A stretch of DNA of 64,000 bases, taken from NCBI RefSeq assembly GCF_030372065.1, contig NZ_JAUDEA010000002.1:222634-286633 (forward strand), given 5' to 3'. Each line of letters opens with the position of its first letter. Position 1 is the first letter of the stretch. The DNA is from Thermophilibacter provencensis (GTDB lineage Bacteria > Actinomycetota > Coriobacteriia > Coriobacteriales > Atopobiaceae). The notes under the pieces are model-generated. The model worked only from the letters and a program-made list of their open reading frames with translations. It searched no databases and was not told the DNA's origin. This document shows positions 53,640 to 61,696 of this stretch, piece by piece. Both the position numbers and the translations under genes were made by a program.

Positions 53640-55952
53640 ATGGCCCGTGGCGAGAAGAACAGAGACGCGCAGCTCCCACCCTGGTGGGGGATCCTCGCCA
53701 TTGTCCTGGGCGCGGTCTGCCTCTTTGGGGCGGTCTCGCTCCTGCTTGCCGAGGGGGACGCGAGCTGGCATGACCAGCGGACCATCTCTCGGGGCATCAT
53801 CCTGGGCGTTGCGCTCATTGCCCTGGGCGTCTTCTCCCTCGTGAGCCGCAAGTCCGAGAAGACTCCCGCCGCGCCCCAGACGGATGGGCGGCCCCCTGCC
53901 CCCGCGAGCGTCTCCCCAAAGACGTCCCCGGCGCCCGCCACGCGGCCGAGCGCCAACCTCGAGGGCATGCTCCTTCACAGCGAGGACGTCGTGGCAACGC
54001 TGCGCGACCTCGTGCTACACGGCCAGGACCAGCCGGGCATGACGGACGTGCGCGCCCTTCTCGCGCGAACGGGCCTCATGGAGTGGGACGACGCACCCAA
54101 CGTGCGCGCCAACCGCCTTCGTCGGAACGGCCGCTGGTGGCTCTCGACCCCGGGGACGGAGCTCGACGAGGGCGCCCTCGAGCGGCTCATTGCCGTGGAG
54201 GCGGCGCTCAACGTGGGGGAGGACGTCTCCGGAGGCACCGGCGAGCTCGACCGCCGCGTGCGCGGCGCCCTCAAGATCGCGGACCTCAGACCGCGGGATG
54301 GTGAGAAGAACCCGCTTGTGGGCTACCTTCTCGAGGGCGCGCAGCAGGGCGGCGAGTGGGCGTACCGCATGGTCCTCGCGGATGCGGTGGAGAACCTTCC
54401 CGCTCCCCTACGCGTTGAGTTTGACTTCCAGGCCAATGTCCGTGCCGGCGTAGCCGTCGTGGACGTCTGCATCCCCAGCCCAGTGTGTCTCTCGTTTGCC
54501 GCGAGCTCCGCCGAGAAGTGCGTGGGGCTTGCGCGCAGCTACGCCCTGTGGCTCCTGCTCGCCCTTGCGAACCTTGCCCTGAGGCCAAGCGAGGGCGTTT
54601 CGCGCGCGGTTGTCAACGGCCGGGTCAGGGACTGGAACGACGTCCTTCTCTCCCTCGACCTCACGCCGGATTCGCTGAGGCGCCTCATGGACGCTGCCCG
54701 CTCGATGGACGGAAGCCTTCCCCAGGACCCGGCGTTGCGCATGAGCCCGAGAAGCGACGGCTGGCTCGAGGCCGTCGAGCCGTTCCTGAGCGCGGATAAC
54801 GAGCTCGTGTGCCCGCAGAGGCGCTTCAGGGAGGTTGAGCTTGATGCCACGGCGAGCCCGCAGCCGCTTGTGCGCGCCTGCGGAGCTAGGCGCATATGCG
54901 ACCTCGGCATCATGGAGAAGGCGGGGCGCGCCGCCGCATGGAACGCCGCCGCCTCGGAGCTCGGCGAGACAACGCAGGAGGCCGTCGCCAAGTTCATGGA
55001 GCTTCGCGGGAGCTCCGCAGACCTGAGCGTTGTCGAGGCCTGCGATCGCGTGTGCCGGGCGCTGGTGGACGGTACCGTGGACATCTCCAACAAGCGAGAG
55101 CTTGCATCGCTCTTCGTTGACGGCGGACAGCTCGCCGTTGCCGCAAGGGCGGCGGGGGCAGCGCTCGACGAGGAGCCAACGCCGGAGCGGCTCGAGGCGA
55201 TGGTCGCCCAGCTCGAGGGGGTGCTCTCCCCCATCACCGAGACGGGTCTCTACCTTGACGATGAGGACACGGTCTATCGCTACTTCAACTCGGTTGCCGA
55301 GCGCGTGGCCTACAACCTGACGATTGACGACGTCGGGCGCGAGGTCCGCCTCGTGCCCGACGAGTACTACTCCGCGCACTCCATCCTCGTGCGCGCCCTC
55401 ACCGTGCTCGGGCGCCACGAGGAGGCGCTCTCCCATGCGGACGAGCTCATGCGCATCGCTCCCGTGACGCCGGACGCGGCGCTCTGCAAGGTGCGCTGCC
55501 TCGAGGAGCAGTCGCGCATCTTTGAGGCAGCCGACCTGCTCAAACAGGCCATCGGCTACTCGTCAACGGTGCGTGACATGGCAATCTGCTTCTATCGCCT
55601 TGCCTACATGGAGTGGAAGCTTGGGAGAAGCGACCTCGCCGTTGCCTGCTACCAGCGCTCCATTGAGCTGCACCCCGATATTGCCCAGAACGCCCGCAGC
55701 GAGATGAACGACCTCATCGAGGCCAACGTGGGCCTGAGGCCCTTCCCGGCGGACGAGGTCATTCCCGCGCTCGAGAAGGGCGGACTGCTCGCGGGCCGGC
55801 TCGACGACATGCGCACCCGGACGCGAGACGCCCTCGTTGCCTGCACGGACGCCGAGGTCTTTGGCATCGCGCGGCAGCTCGCGAGCGCGATGATCGAGCT
55901 CAACCGCGATGACGCCCTCATCGACGTCCGCCGCTCGCTCATGCGCCCGTGA
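53640..55952 (+). CDS. large TPR-containing membrane protein
   Basis: A 770-residue protein. Two membrane segments lie near the start (WWGILAIVLGAVCLFGAVSL and GIILGVALIALGVFSLV), then a Pro/Ala/Thr-rich linker (about 75-110). A long soluble region follows. Its C-terminal third has TPR-like helix pairs (HSILVRALTVLGRHEEALSH, DMAICFYRLAYMEWKLGRSD, then LAVACYQRSIELHPD). The ATG at 53640 follows AAAGGAG. No enzyme motif is visible. It could be a scaffold at the inner membrane. Its 3' end overlaps the convergent transglycosylase gene by 14 bases. Confidence 0.75.
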   Translation: MARGEKNRDAQLPPWWGILAIVLGAVCLFGAVSLLLAEGDASWHDQRTISRGIILGVALIALGVFSLVSRKSEKTPAAPQTDGRPPAPASVSPKTSPAPATRPSANLEGMLLHSEDVVATLRDLVLHGQDQPGMTDVRALLARTGLMEWDDAPNVRANRLRRNGRWWLSTPGTELDEGALERLIAVEAALNVGEDVSGGTGELDRRVRGALKIADLRPRDGEKNPLVGYLLEGAQQGGEWAYRMVLADAVENLPAPLRVEFDFQANVRAGVAVVDVCIPSPVCLSFAASSAEKCVGLARSYALWLLLALANLALRPSEGVSRAVVNGRVRDWNDVLLSLDLTPDSLRRLMDAARSMDGSLPQDPALRMSPRSDGWLEAVEPFLSADNELVCPQRRFREVELDATASPQPLVRACGARRICDLGIMEKAGRAAAWNAAASELGETTQEAVAKFMELRGSSADLSVVEACDRVCRALVDGTVDISNKRELASLFVDGGQLAVAARAAGAALDEEPTPERLEAMVAQLEGVLSPITETGLYLDDEDTVYRYFNSVAERVAYNLTIDDVGREVRLVPDEYYSAHSILVRALTVLGRHEEALSHADELMRIAPVTPDAALCKVRCLEEQSRIFEAADLLKQAIGYSSTVRDMAICFYRLAYMEWKLGRSDLAVACYQRSIELHPDIAQNARSEMNDLIEANVGLRPFPADEVIPALEKGGLLAGRLDDMRTRTRDALVACTDAEVFGIARQLASAMIELNRDDALIDVRRSLMRP

Positions 55953-56541
55953 TGCCGTCCGGATAGCTCCTAAGATAGCCGTCGTAGGCGGAACGAACCC
56001 GCTCGAGGTAGGCGCGCGTCTCGGCATACTCTATCCCCTCGGGGATGCTCCCGCCGTCGGCAATCCATCCCAGAACCGAGCCGATCCCCGCGTTGTATGC
56101 GGCCACTATCTCGTCGAGAGACGAGAGGCGGTCCTGGAGGTAGCCCAGGTAGGCGCAGCCATACTCAATGTTGACGACGGGGTCCTCGAGCGCATTGGGG
56201 TCATACTCGTCCGCGCTCACGACCCCCAGTGAGTTGAGGCTCAGCGCGGTTTCCGGCATGACCTGCATGAGGCCTATGGCACCGGCCGAGGAGACAGCGT
56301 CCTCGTCCCAGCCCGACTCGCATTTGATCACCGCGCAGGCAAGCTCCGGATCTATGCCGTGGCGCTCCGCGGCGGCCGCGATCTCCTCCGCGTGGTCAAC
56401 GGGATAGAGGGCCTGACGCCCCAGCGTCGTGGGCGTGGCCGCAAGCACCCCGCACACGGCAAGCGTGAGCACAAGCGCCACAACGGGAAGAACGCGGTGC
56501 CACCTGAGAAAGCGCTCGGGTGGCCTATGCCTGGGAGCCAC
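55939..56541 (-). CDS. membrane-anchored soluble lytic transglycosylase
   Basis: A 200-residue SLT-type peptidoglycan lyase. One N-terminal membrane segment (VLPVVALVLTLAVCGVLA) anchors it outside the cell. The catalytic domain has the Glu in CAVIKCESGWDEDAVSSAGA, then IGLMQVMPETA, and YGCAYLGYL with AYNAGIGSV. It cuts glycan strands during wall growth. The start at 56541 overlaps the coaE stop by 17 bases, so the two are coupled; that pairing occurs in other Gram-positive genomes. Confidence 0.92.
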   Translation of the reverse strand: MAPRHRPPERFLRWHRVLPVVALVLTLAVCGVLAATPTTLGRQALYPVDHAEEIAAAAERHGIDPELACAVIKCESGWDEDAVSSAGAIGLMQVMPETALSLNSLGVVSADEYDPNALEDPVVNIEYGCAYLGYLQDRLSSLDEIVAAYNAGIGSVLGWIADGGSIPEGIEYAETRAYLERVRSAYDGYLRSYPDGITGA

Positions 56542-57199
56542 GCGCGCCCCTCTTCGGCACGTTCTCCCAGCCCTGTGCCACGCGCTCGGCCCACCAGTCG
56601 CGAACCTCCTGCGCCATCACGTCGGCGGTGCGGATGTTGTTGAAGACGTGGCTGCAGTGCGCCCTGATGTACGCCTCGCTCGGCTGCTGGTCCACCCTGC
56701 GGTTGAAGTCGCGCGGATCCATGCCGCGCTGACCGGCGCGGGCGCGGCGCGCGTTGAGCGGGCACACCACGCCGATGATCTCGTCGGCAAGGTCAAAGGA
56801 GCCGCGCATGCGGTCGAGCAGCGGCACCTCCACGACCACGACCTTCTCGGCTACAGCGGGATCGGCCGCCCGCTCGGCCTCCTCCTGGGCGGCGAGCTCC
56901 GCAACGCGCTCACGCAGGAGCTTGTCAATGAGGGGCAGCTCGATCTCCTCGAGCGTGACGGCGCGCTCCGTGGAGGAGAAGGCGCGCTGGGCGAGAAGCT
57001 CGCGCTTCACGCTGCCCGCGGGGTTGAGGATGTCGTCGCCAAACTCGGCCATAATCTGAGGAAGGATGGGCGAGTCCGCGGCGAGCGCCTCGCGCGAGAG
57101 ATCGTCGAGGTCGATGCGCACGGCACCGCACTCCTGGAGCGTCCTGGATATCGTCGACTTTCCGGAGGCGATCCCCCCGGCCAGATAGATAACGTGCAT
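56525..57199 (-). CDS. coaE: dephospho-CoA kinase
   Basis: A 224-residue kinase for the final step of coenzyme A synthesis. The P-loop is LAGGIASGKSTIS (residues 7-15), with DLDDLSREAL, the VVEVPLLDRM strand and RMDP/DFNRRVDQQ-like lid. It carries a C-terminal extension ending KRGARGSQA. The ATG at 57199 is the family start. It heads a short leftward unit with the transglycosylase and lies just left of two inverted repeat elements. Confidence 0.93.
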   Translation of the reverse strand: MHVIYLAGGIASGKSTISRTLQECGAVRIDLDDLSREALAADSPILPQIMAEFGDDILNPAGSVKRELLAQRAFSSTERAVTLEEIELPLIDKLLRERVAELAAQEEAERAADPAVAEKVVVVEVPLLDRMRGSFDLADEIIGVVCPLNARRARAGQRGMDPRDFNRRVDQQPSEAYIRAHCSHVFNNIRTADVMAQEVRDWWAERVAQGWENVPKRGARGSQA

Positions 57200-57250
57200 A
57201 CGTGAATCCTCTCTCTGCTAACACCGGTCTCTATCATCGCACATGCGGGG

Positions 57251-57334
57251 GTGGGGCGCGCGGACATACCTTCCCCGCTCAGACAGCTTGCTTCGCAAGA
57301 ACTCGCGGATGAAGGTATGCCCGCGCGCCCGCGT
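57251..57334. repeat. conserved-loop inverted repeat, copy B
   Basis: Arms 57251-57273 and 57311-57334 share a nearly perfect stem (GGGCGCGCGGACATACCTTC with one change). The 37-base loop, read on the minus strand, contains CCGCGAGTTCT, GCGAAGC and GCTGTCTGAGCGGG. These are the loop words of copy A at 6985-7100, while the arms are unrelated to it. Orientation is opposite to copies A and C. Confidence 0.78.
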
Positions 57335-57408
57335 GGGCGGGACGACGTACCTCAGATGCGTGTTCTGCGCAGCAGCTGTTTGAGCAGATGGGGTACGTCG
57401 TCCCGCCC
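57335..57408. repeat. conserved-loop inverted repeat, copy C
   Basis: Perfect 17-base arms GGGCGGGACGACGTACC (57335-57351) and its complement (57392-57408). The 40-base loop contains GCGTGTTCTGCGCAGC and GCTGTTTGAGC, matching the loop of copies A and B. It abuts copy B, and the pair fills the gap between coaE and the ABC ATPase gene. Confidence 0.8.
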
Positions 57409-57413
57409 CACCC

Positions 57414-58034
57414 TTACAGGTGGAATACACCCCCGTCACGGACTTCCCAGAGGGTGGGGTCGGGGAAGAAGCGGCCCTCGCGGGGGTCGTGTGTGGCCCA
57501 GAGGACGGTCTTTGCGGCAATGAGGGGGCATACGTAGTCCATGACCTGCTCGACGGTCTTCTCGTCCATGCCCTTGAGGGGCTCGTCAAAGAGAAGGACG
57601 TCCGCGTCCGCGAGGACGGCGCGCAGGATGGCCACGCGACGCCGCTGCCCGCCCGAGAGCTCGCGTACGGGCCGAGAGTCAACTGGGAGCCCCACCGCAC
57701 CGAGGGCCTCGCGTTCGCGGGCGAGAAACGCCTCGAGCGCCGCGCCGCGCAGGTGGGCGTGCGGGAGCCGGATGTTGGCCGTGGCCGTGAGGTTGTCGCA
57801 GAGCCGGTCCTCCTGGAAGGTCATCGCCAGACGCGTGCCCGAGGGCAGGGTCACCTCTCCCCCGTCGGGCCGCTCGAGTCCGGCAAGCAGGCGGAGGAGC
57901 GTCGTCTTGCCAGCGCCGGACGGCCCCATGAGCAGGTGGGCGCGACCGGGCTCAAAGGCGGCGCTCGCACCCGTAAGGACCACGATGTCCCCATAGCGCT
58001 TGTCGACGCCCCTGAGGGCGAGCTCTCCGCTCAT
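57414..58034 (-). CDS. ABC ATPase, nitrate/sulfonate/taurine or thiamine-precursor type
   Basis: A 206-residue small import ATPase. Walker A is LLMGPSGAGKTTLLRLLAG (about residues 36-43), the Q-loop is MTFQEDRLCDNLTA, the signature is LSGGQRRRVAILRAV, Walker B is VLLFDEPLKGMDEK, and the switch His is in WATHDPRE. It matches the SsuB/TauB/ThiZ group. The ATG at 58034 overlaps the permease stop (ATGA). It is the last gene of a binding protein-permease-ATPase operon. Substrate is not fixed; no TPP riboswitch was seen upstream. Confidence 0.9.
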   Translation of the reverse strand: MSGELALRGVDKRYGDIVVLTGASAAFEPGRAHLLMGPSGAGKTTLLRLLAGLERPDGGEVTLPSGTRLAMTFQEDRLCDNLTATANIRLPHAHLRGAALEAFLAREREALGAVGLPVDSRPVRELSGGQRRRVAILRAVLADADVLLFDEPLKGMDEKTVEQVMDYVCPLIAAKTVLWATHDPREGRFFPDPTLWEVRDGGVFHL

Positions 58035-58774
58035 GGCCTGGCCTCCCAACGCGCGAGGGCCGCGTCGAGCGCGCGGCCCACTATGGCCTCCAGCGCCACG
58101 GAGACCACAACGATGGCAACGGTCCACGCAAAGAGGTCGGGCGTGTCGAGATAGACCTTGGCGTCATAGAGGTGCTCGCCGATGGTGAGGTCGGGCAGGC
58201 CGATGACCTCGGCGGCAATGCCCGCCTTCCACGAGAGGCCCAGGGCGAGCGACACGGCAACCCTAAAGTACGGGAGCACCTGGGAGAGGTAGATGAGCCG
58301 CAGGCGGTCGAGCGGACGCACGCCAAAGACGTCCGCCATCTCGAGCAGTTGGGAGTCGGTCTGCTCGATGCCCTCGAGGACGTTAGCGTAGACGATGGGA
58401 AACGCCATGATCCACGCAATCACGATGGAGAGGCTGCTCGACGAGACCCAGAGCAGCACCAGGATGACGAAGGACGCCACGGGAACTGCCTTGAGCGCCC
58501 CCACGAGCGGGGCGAGCAGCTCGCGCAGAACCCGCACGCGGCTCGCGGCAGCCGCGAGCACGACGCCCGCGGCGATGCCCGCAACGAGACCGAGCGCAAT
58601 GCGGCCCAGCGAGAGCCCCACGGACGCCCAGAACTCGCCCGTCGTGGCGAGAGCAGCGAGGCGCGCGAGCACCTCGAGCGGGCCCACGAGGATGATGCGG
58701 GCGTCAATGGCCCACGCCGCCAGCTGCCACACGAGCAGCCAGAAGCAGACGGCAAGCAGGCGGACGCCCCACAT
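58031..58774 (-). CDS. ABC permease, nitrate/sulfonate/taurine type
   Basis: A 247-residue permease with six hydrophobic segments, starting MWGVRLLAVCFWLLVWQLAA. The coupling loop reads EMADVFGVRPLDRLRLIYLS, typical of SsuC/TauC/ThiX permeases. The ATG at 58774 has GGAG 8 bases upstream; the longer frame is not supported. It lies between the binding-protein and ATPase genes. Confidence 0.9.
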   Translation of the reverse strand: MWGVRLLAVCFWLLVWQLAAWAIDARIILVGPLEVLARLAALATTGEFWASVGLSLGRIALGLVAGIAAGVVLAAAASRVRVLRELLAPLVGALKAVPVASFVILVLLWVSSSSLSIVIAWIMAFPIVYANVLEGIEQTDSQLLEMADVFGVRPLDRLRLIYLSQVLPYFRVAVSLALGLSWKAGIAAEVIGLPDLTIGEHLYDAKVYLDTPDLFAWTVAIVVVSVALEAIVGRALDAALARWEARP

Positions 58775-58826
58775 ACGGAGGTCTCCACCTGCCTTTTGAC
58801 TCCTGTCAGGGCGTCCGCGCACCGCT

Positions 58827-59873
58827 TTACGCGCCGTAGTAGAAGTCGTCGCCGGGAACGGCGCCGCCCACGGCCTCGGGGTTCTGCTCGGCAAGGACTT
58901 CAAGGTAGCCAGAGAGGCGCTCCTTCATCTCCTCGCCGGTGACGCACACGATGTTGCACTCGGGGATGGCCTTCTCGGCAACGGCGGCGGGGACGATGTC
59001 GTAGCTGCCCACGAGCTCGGCGCCCTCGGCAACGTTGTCGTTCACAAAGTCGACCGACTCCGCGTAGTGCGCGAGGAAGGCGTCCACGGCGGCGGGGTTC
59101 TCGTCGGCAAACGCGGCACGCACGATGGCGACGCCCGTGATCATGGAGCTCTTCTCGTCGCCTGTCTGCACGGCGTCCCACTCCTCGGTGAGGTCGAGCG
59201 CCACGCGGATCTTGTCGTTTTGCGTCTGCGCGGTGGTCACGAAGGGCTGCGGGAGCATCGCCACGGCGTCACCCGAGGAGGTCGCGATCGCCTGGACGCA
59301 CTCGGCGTGCTCGCTCTTCCACTCGATCTGCACGTCCTCGCCCACCACAAGGCCGTTCTTCTCGAGCACGTACTGAAGGCCGTACTCGGGCGTGGAGCCC
59401 TTGCCGGAGGCGTAGATGGTCTTGCCCTTGAGGTCGACCACGCTCTGAACGCTGTCGCCGAGCTCGCAGATGTAGAGGACGCCGAGGGTGTTGATCGCGA
59501 TGACGCGCACGCCCTTCTCGGTCTTGTTGTAGAGGACGGAGGCGAGGTTGGCGGGAACGGCCGCAATGTCCGTCTCGCCCTTGGCAATGAGCGGCGTGAC
59601 CTCGTCCGGCGAGGCAACGATCTGGAACGAGTAGCCGTTGTCGGCAAGGTTGCCGGCGTCGACCTCGCTCATGAACTTGACAAGGCCCATGGCCGTGGGG
59701 CCCTTGAGGGCGGTGGTGCGCACCGGGACGGGCTCCGCCTGCTCCTCCGGCTCCTCCTCGGGCTGCTCGGCGGGCTTGCTCGGCTGCTCGTCATTGGAGC
59801 CGGTGCACGCCGCCAGGGCGAGCGCAGACGCGCCAGCACCGGCCACCTCGAGAAAACGCCTTCTGCTGATCAT
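58827..59873 (-). CDS. ABC solute-binding lipoprotein, SsuA/NMT1-like
   Basis: A 348-residue lipoprotein. ISRRRFLEVAG with a hydrophobic stretch and lipobox LALAACTG gives export and lipid anchoring. A Glu/Pro-rich linker covers about residues 27-50. The ligand domain has GPTAMGLVKFMSEVDAGNLA, then GETDIAAVPANLASVLYNKT and the hinge GKTIYASGKGSTPEYGLQYV. These are typical of NitT/TauT or NMT1-like proteins. It heads the three-gene transport operon. Possible ligands are sulfonates, nitrate-like anions or a thiamine precursor. Confidence 0.88.
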   Translation of the reverse strand: MISRRRFLEVAGAGASALALAACTGSNDEQPSKPAEQPEEEPEEQAEPVPVRTTALKGPTAMGLVKFMSEVDAGNLADNGYSFQIVASPDEVTPLIAKGETDIAAVPANLASVLYNKTEKGVRVIAINTLGVLYICELGDSVQSVVDLKGKTIYASGKGSTPEYGLQYVLEKNGLVVGEDVQIEWKSEHAECVQAIATSSGDAVAMLPQPFVTTAQTQNDKIRVALDLTEEWDAVQTGDEKSSMITGVAIVRAAFADENPAAVDAFLAHYAESVDFVNDNVAEGAELVGSYDIVPAAVAEKAIPECNIVCVTGEEMKERLSGYLEVLAEQNPEAVGGAVPGDDFYYGA

Positions 59874-59969
59874 ATGAAAACCTCCCCATGCAAGTTGCTC
59901 AGATGAAACAACGATAGCACGGGAAGGTTCGCGTTGATCGATTACTCTGCGAGCGGCGTGAGGACTTCG

Positions 59970-60380
59970 CTAGGACTTGACCTCAAACTTGCTCTTGCAG
60001 CGCGGGCACGTCACGCGGAGCTTGCCCTTTCCGCGCGGGACGCGCACCCTCTGGTGGCACGAGCTGCACTTCACGTGCTTGTAGGTGCGCAGCTCCGTCC
60101 AGGCGGCGCGAGGGTTCTGAACCCAGGGGCGAGCCGGCCCGAGTGCCTTGAGAAAGGCCTCGTTCTCCCGCGAGCGCGCGCCGAGGTTCTTGGACTGGAT
60201 GCGAAACATCGAGTAGACGATGAGCGCGAGCGCAATCCAGCCGAGGAGGCTCACGCGCGCAAAGAGGTTGACCACAACGATGATAATCGCGAGGTTGGTG
60301 CAGAACACGGCGAGGTCGTCCGGCCCCTGCCGGCCCCTCAGCCACTCAACCATCTTGCGCTGCCAGTCCCCTGCCGCCAT
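59970..60380 (-). CDS. zinc-ribbon membrane protein
   Basis: A 136-residue protein with one or two membrane segments (about 25-58, LAVFCTNLAIIIVVVNLFAR) and a C-terminal zinc ribbon with Cys pairs CSSCHQRVRVPRG and CPRCKSKFEV. The N-terminal stretch is basic and faces the cytoplasm. No enzyme signature. Similar small proteins are common in related genomes, with unknown function, perhaps as a membrane-bound redox or DNA/RNA-binding factor. Confidence 0.8.
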   Translation of the reverse strand: MAAGDWQRKMVEWLRGRQGPDDLAVFCTNLAIIIVVVNLFARVSLLGWIALALIVYSMFRIQSKNLGARSRENEAFLKALGPARPWVQNPRAAWTELRTYKHVKCSSCHQRVRVPRGKGKLRVTCPRCKSKFEVKS

Positions 60381-60450
60381 GCGAAATCCCTCCGTCCATG
60401 AATTGACGTTGAAACTCTACCCGATTTTTGGGCGCTCAAACGCGGCGCGT

Positions 60451-61509
60451 CTACTTGCGGCCCTCCCCCATGAGGTAGGCACGGGCGAGAAGCTCGGTCT
60501 CCACGAGGGCGTCAACGTGGCAGCGCTCGCGGCCATGCGTGTTCAGGCACGCCATGCCAAAGGCGCCCGCGGCCACGTTGTTGCCGTGCAGCGCCGCGGC
60601 GTTTGCGTCCGTGGAGTAGTGGAAGCAGACCTGAGTGTTCCAGCGGCCGGGCGTGCAGGCAGCCTCCGCGCACGCGATGAGGGTGTTCGTGAGCTCCCAG
60701 TCGTAAGGACCCTTGGCGTCGGAGCAGATGACTCCCACCGAGTGCTCGTCCGAGCCGGCGTAGTCTGGGCCGATGAGCGTGATGTCAACGGCAACGTACT
60801 CGTCGACCCCCTCGGGAACCCAGGACCCGCCGCGGCCGATCTCCTCGTAGATGGGGAACGCAAAGAGCGTGTCGTACGCGGGCTTCTCCCCCGTCTCGGC
60901 AAGCCAGCGCAGGGCGTCAAGAAGGACGGCGACGGCGGCCTTGTCGTCAATGTGCCGGCTGATGACGTATCCGTTGTCAAAGCGCTCGAAGTGAGGGTCA
61001 ATGCCCACGATCGCACCCTCGGTCACGCCAAGGGCGCGGGCGTCGGCGGGGCTGCTCACGTCGGCCACGAGCGAGACGGACATGGTGTCCTCCGTGCGCT
61101 CGTCGGTCTTTGCCTCGCCCCACACGTGAACGGAGTGGTGGCTGCAGATCACCTGGCCCGCCACGGTGCGACCGTCGCGGCAGTGCACGAGGCAGGTCTC
61201 GCCCTCGATGCTGTGGTAGTTGATGCCGCCGAGCTGGCGGACGCGCAGCGTGCCGTCCTCGTTGAAGCCGCGTACGACGAGGCCGATGGTATCAAGGTGC
61301 GCGCCCAGGCACACGGTCTTCTCGGCGCTCTTTCCGGGAACATGGACGTAGGCGGTGGCGTTGTTGTCCACGCTCATCTCGTAGCCCATCTCGGCGAGCT
61401 CCGCGCGCAGCCACTCGTGCGCCTCCGGGTAGTAGCCCACGGGGCTCTCCACCTCCACGCACTCCCGCAGGGTTTGGAGCAGGTACTCCTTGTCGATGTC
61501 ATGTGTCAT
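60451..61509 (-). CDS. M42-family metallopeptidase
   Basis: A 352-residue M42 glutamyl aminopeptidase/endoglucanase-like enzyme. Metal ligands are seen in CLGAHLDTIGL (His, Asp), RHIDDKAAV (Asp), FPIYEEIGRGG (paired Glu) and AVDITLIGPDYAGSDEHSVG, with a late His in MACLNTHGRERCH. It removes N-terminal residues from peptides in the cytoplasm. The ATG at 61509 follows TTAGGAG. The perfect 50-base palindrome lies just upstream (61542-61645), so the mRNA leader carries it or is separated from rpsA by it. Confidence 0.9.
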   Translation of the reverse strand: MTHDIDKEYLLQTLRECVEVESPVGYYPEAHEWLRAELAEMGYEMSVDNNATAYVHVPGKSAEKTVCLGAHLDTIGLVVRGFNEDGTLRVRQLGGINYHSIEGETCLVHCRDGRTVAGQVICSHHSVHVWGEAKTDERTEDTMSVSLVADVSSPADARALGVTEGAIVGIDPHFERFDNGYVISRHIDDKAAVAVLLDALRWLAETGEKPAYDTLFAFPIYEEIGRGGSWVPEGVDEYVAVDITLIGPDYAGSDEHSVGVICSDAKGPYDWELTNTLIACAEAACTPGRWNTQVCFHYSTDANAAALHGNNVAAGAFGMACLNTHGRERCHVDALVETELLARAYLMGEGRK

Positions 61510-61541
61510 GTGGTCTCCTAACCGTAATGCCGACGGGGCGG

Positions 61542-61645
61542 TTGATGACAAAGGTGATGATGACAAAGGTGACAGGGTAGATTGTCATCATAATGATGAT
61601 GACAATCTACCCTGTCACCTTTGTCATCATCACCTTTGTCATCAA
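61542..61645. repeat. TGACAAAGGTGACAGGG-type palindrome, perfect 50-base arms
   Basis: Arms 61542-61591 and 61596-61645 are perfect reverse complements over 50 bases with a 4-base loop, the longest in the window. Each arm contains the half-unit TGACAAAGGTGA in tandem, then the full core and ATTGTCATCAT. It lies between the M42 peptidase start and the rpsA terminator. Confidence 0.92.
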
Positions 61646-61648
61646 GAA

Positions 61649-61672
61649 GGGGCCGCCCCTTAGGACGGCCCC
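61649..61672 (-). terminator. rpsA terminator
   Basis: A 7-base stem GGGGCCG/CGGCCCC (61649-61655, 61666-61672), 25 bases after the rpsA stop. On the minus strand it is followed by TTCTTG. The long palindrome begins 3 bases beyond it. Confidence 0.55.
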
Positions 61673-61696
61673 AACAAGACAAGATGGCGAGAAGAA

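Noticed and set aside
59874..59969. TPP riboswitch before the taurine/thiamine-type ABC operon
   Set aside because: The gap is under 100 bases and contains no CTGAGA or ACCTGA thi-box motif.
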